From the NCBI GenBank assembly GCA_016295145.1, contig JAEDLR010000025.1, positions 1 through 24,713 on the forward strand: a stretch of 24,713 nt of DNA, given 5' to 3'. The notes beneath the pieces are model-generated. The model had not been told where the DNA came from, made no database searches, and saw only the letters and a program-made list of their open reading frames with translations. The stretch's first letter is position 1, and each line of letters starts with the position of its first letter. This DNA comes from Oscillospiraceae bacterium (GTDB lineage Bacteria > Bacillota > Clostridia > Oscillospirales > Ruminococcaceae). The position numbers and the translations under genes are program-made. This document shows positions 23,951 through 24,713 of this stretch, piece by piece.

Positions 23951-24713
23951 ATGTTGGATAAAATCATTGTACGAGGTGCAAGAGAGCATAACCTGAAAAA
24001 TGTCAGCGTGGAGATTCCGCGCGATAAATTGGTGGTTTTTACCGGACTGTCCGGCTCTGGCAAATCTTCACTGGCCTTTGATACCATTTATGCCGATGGT
24101 CAACGTCGCTATATGGAAAGCCTTTCTTCCTATGCCCGTATGTTTCTGGGGCAGATGGAAAAGCCTGATGTTGACAGCATTGACGGGCTTTCTCCATCCA
24201 TTTCCATTGACCAGAAAACCACCTCAAAGAATCCACGTTCGACAGTGGGTACCGTTACCGAGATCTATGACTACCTGCGTCTGCTGTATGCCAGAGTGGG
24301 CACACCGCACTGCCCCATTTGCGGCAGAGAGATCAGTCAGCAAACCGTAGATTGTATTGCAGACACCGTGCTTGCCATGGAACAGGGGACAAAGCTGCAA
24401 ATTCTGGCACCCATTGTGCGTGGCAGAAAAGGAGAATACACCAAGGAACTGGAATCTGCGAAAAAATCGGGCTTTGTGCGTGTCCGTGTAGATGGCAGTA
24501 TCTATGATCTCAGCGAACAAATCAAGATGGACAAGAACAAAAAGCACAATATTGAGATTGTCGTAGATCGTCTGGTGGTCAAGGAAGGTATCCGCACCCG
24601 ATTGACCGATAGTCTGGAAACCGCTACGAAGCTCGCCGAAGGGCTGGTGACAATCAGTGTCATGGGGGGAGAGGAGCAGCTGTATTCACTTTCCTACGCC
24701 TGTCCCGATCACG
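23951..24713 (+). CDS. uvrA: Excinuclease ABC subunit UvrA, N-terminal part (3' truncated by window edge)
   Basis: The frame from ATG 23951 stays open to the window end (254 codons of a protein normally about 940). It begins MLDKIIVRGAREHNLKNV and has the first ABC ATPase Walker A GLSGSGKSSLAFDTIYADGQ, then the UvrA-typical RRYMESLSSYARMFLGQM and SPSISIDQKTT. A CPICG follows, the first half of the first zinc-binding module. UvrA recognises DNA damage and delivers UvrB. AAAGGAAG lies about 12 bp upstream. The 86-bp gap after the membrane-protein gene shows a short AACGAATCGTT palindrome but no clear promoter, so it may be read from the uvrB promoter. Confidence 0.97.
   Translation, partial: MLDKIIVRGAREHNLKNVSVEIPRDKLVVFTGLSGSGKSSLAFDTIYADGQRRYMESLSSYARMFLGQMEKPDVDSIDGLSPSISIDQKTTSKNPRSTVGTVTEIYDYLRLLYARVGTPHCPICGREISQQTVDCIADTVLAMEQGTKLQILAPIVRGRKGEYTKELESAKKSGFVRVRVDGSIYDLSEQIKMDKNKKHNIEIVVDRLVVKEGIRTRLTDSLETATKLAEGLVTISVMGGEEQLYSLSYACPDH

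Noticed and set aside
1..24713. CRISPR arrays, tRNA/rRNA genes, insertion sequences or prophage
   Set aside because: No regular repeat-spacer pattern, cloverleaf, transposase or phage structural gene was seen; gaps between genes are short and explained by promoters, operators or terminators.

Overview
The window looks like a chromosomal segment of an anaerobic, fermentative Firmicute, most likely a Ruminococcus-type clostridium (Oscillospiraceae). This is inferred from consensus sigma-A promoters (TTGACA/TATAAT, 17-bp spacing), strong AGGAGG-type ribosome sites, a bifunctional AdhE and two [FeFe]-hydrogenase homologues encoded together. No rRNA, tRNA, CRISPR array, insertion sequence or prophage was seen. 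Genes are tightly packed and almost all on the + strand.

Region 1 (1-6239) is a dlt-like cell-surface modification operon. In order it has the C-terminal end of a transglutaminase-like protein, an Asp/Glu-racemase-family enzyme, a DltA-like amino-acid adenylating ligase, a DltC-like carrier protein, an MBOAT acyltransferase (DltB/AlgI-like), an SGNH/DltD-like extracytoplasmic protein and a small lipoprotein. The ligase would load an amino acid on the carrier. The MBOAT and SGNH proteins would carry it across the membrane to a surface polymer. Several key residues differ from textbook Dlt proteins (Gly for Cys in the ligase pocket, Cys for Ser in the SGNH protein), so the transferred group may not be D-alanine.

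Region 2 (6240-7419) is a monocistronic LysR-family regulator with a near-consensus promoter and a strong intrinsic terminator.

Region 3 (7420-15849) is the metabolic centre: adhE, an APH/choline-kinase-fold kinase, two tandem thioredoxin-like [2Fe-2S] proteins, a PAS-containing putative sensory [FeFe]-hydrogenase (HydS), a SpoIIE/PP2C phosphatase and a second [FeFe]-hydrogenase (HydA2 type). Gaps are at most 18 bp and several genes overlap, so this reads as one operon. A good Rex (NADH/NAD+ sensor) operator overlaps the -10 of its promoter. The same kind of unit (aldehyde/alcohol dehydrogenase, Ser/Thr kinase, Ser/Thr phosphatase, hydS, hydA2) has been described in Ruminococcus albus 7. The logic is a switch between disposing of reducing equivalents as ethanol or as H2.

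Region 4 (15850-21177) holds a convergent small helical (ferritin-like) protein, then an AraC-family regulator and a heterodimeric ABC exporter pair. Matching inverted repeats built on CATAGGAT lie next to the -35 of both the regulator gene and the exporter operon, suggesting one regulator controlling itself and the exporter. A terminator closes the exporter operon.

Region 5 (21178-24713) is the nucleotide-excision-repair locus: uvrB (GTG start, with a possible LexA box just downstream of its promoter), a two-helix membrane protein of unknown function, and the 5' part of uvrA, which runs off the window end.
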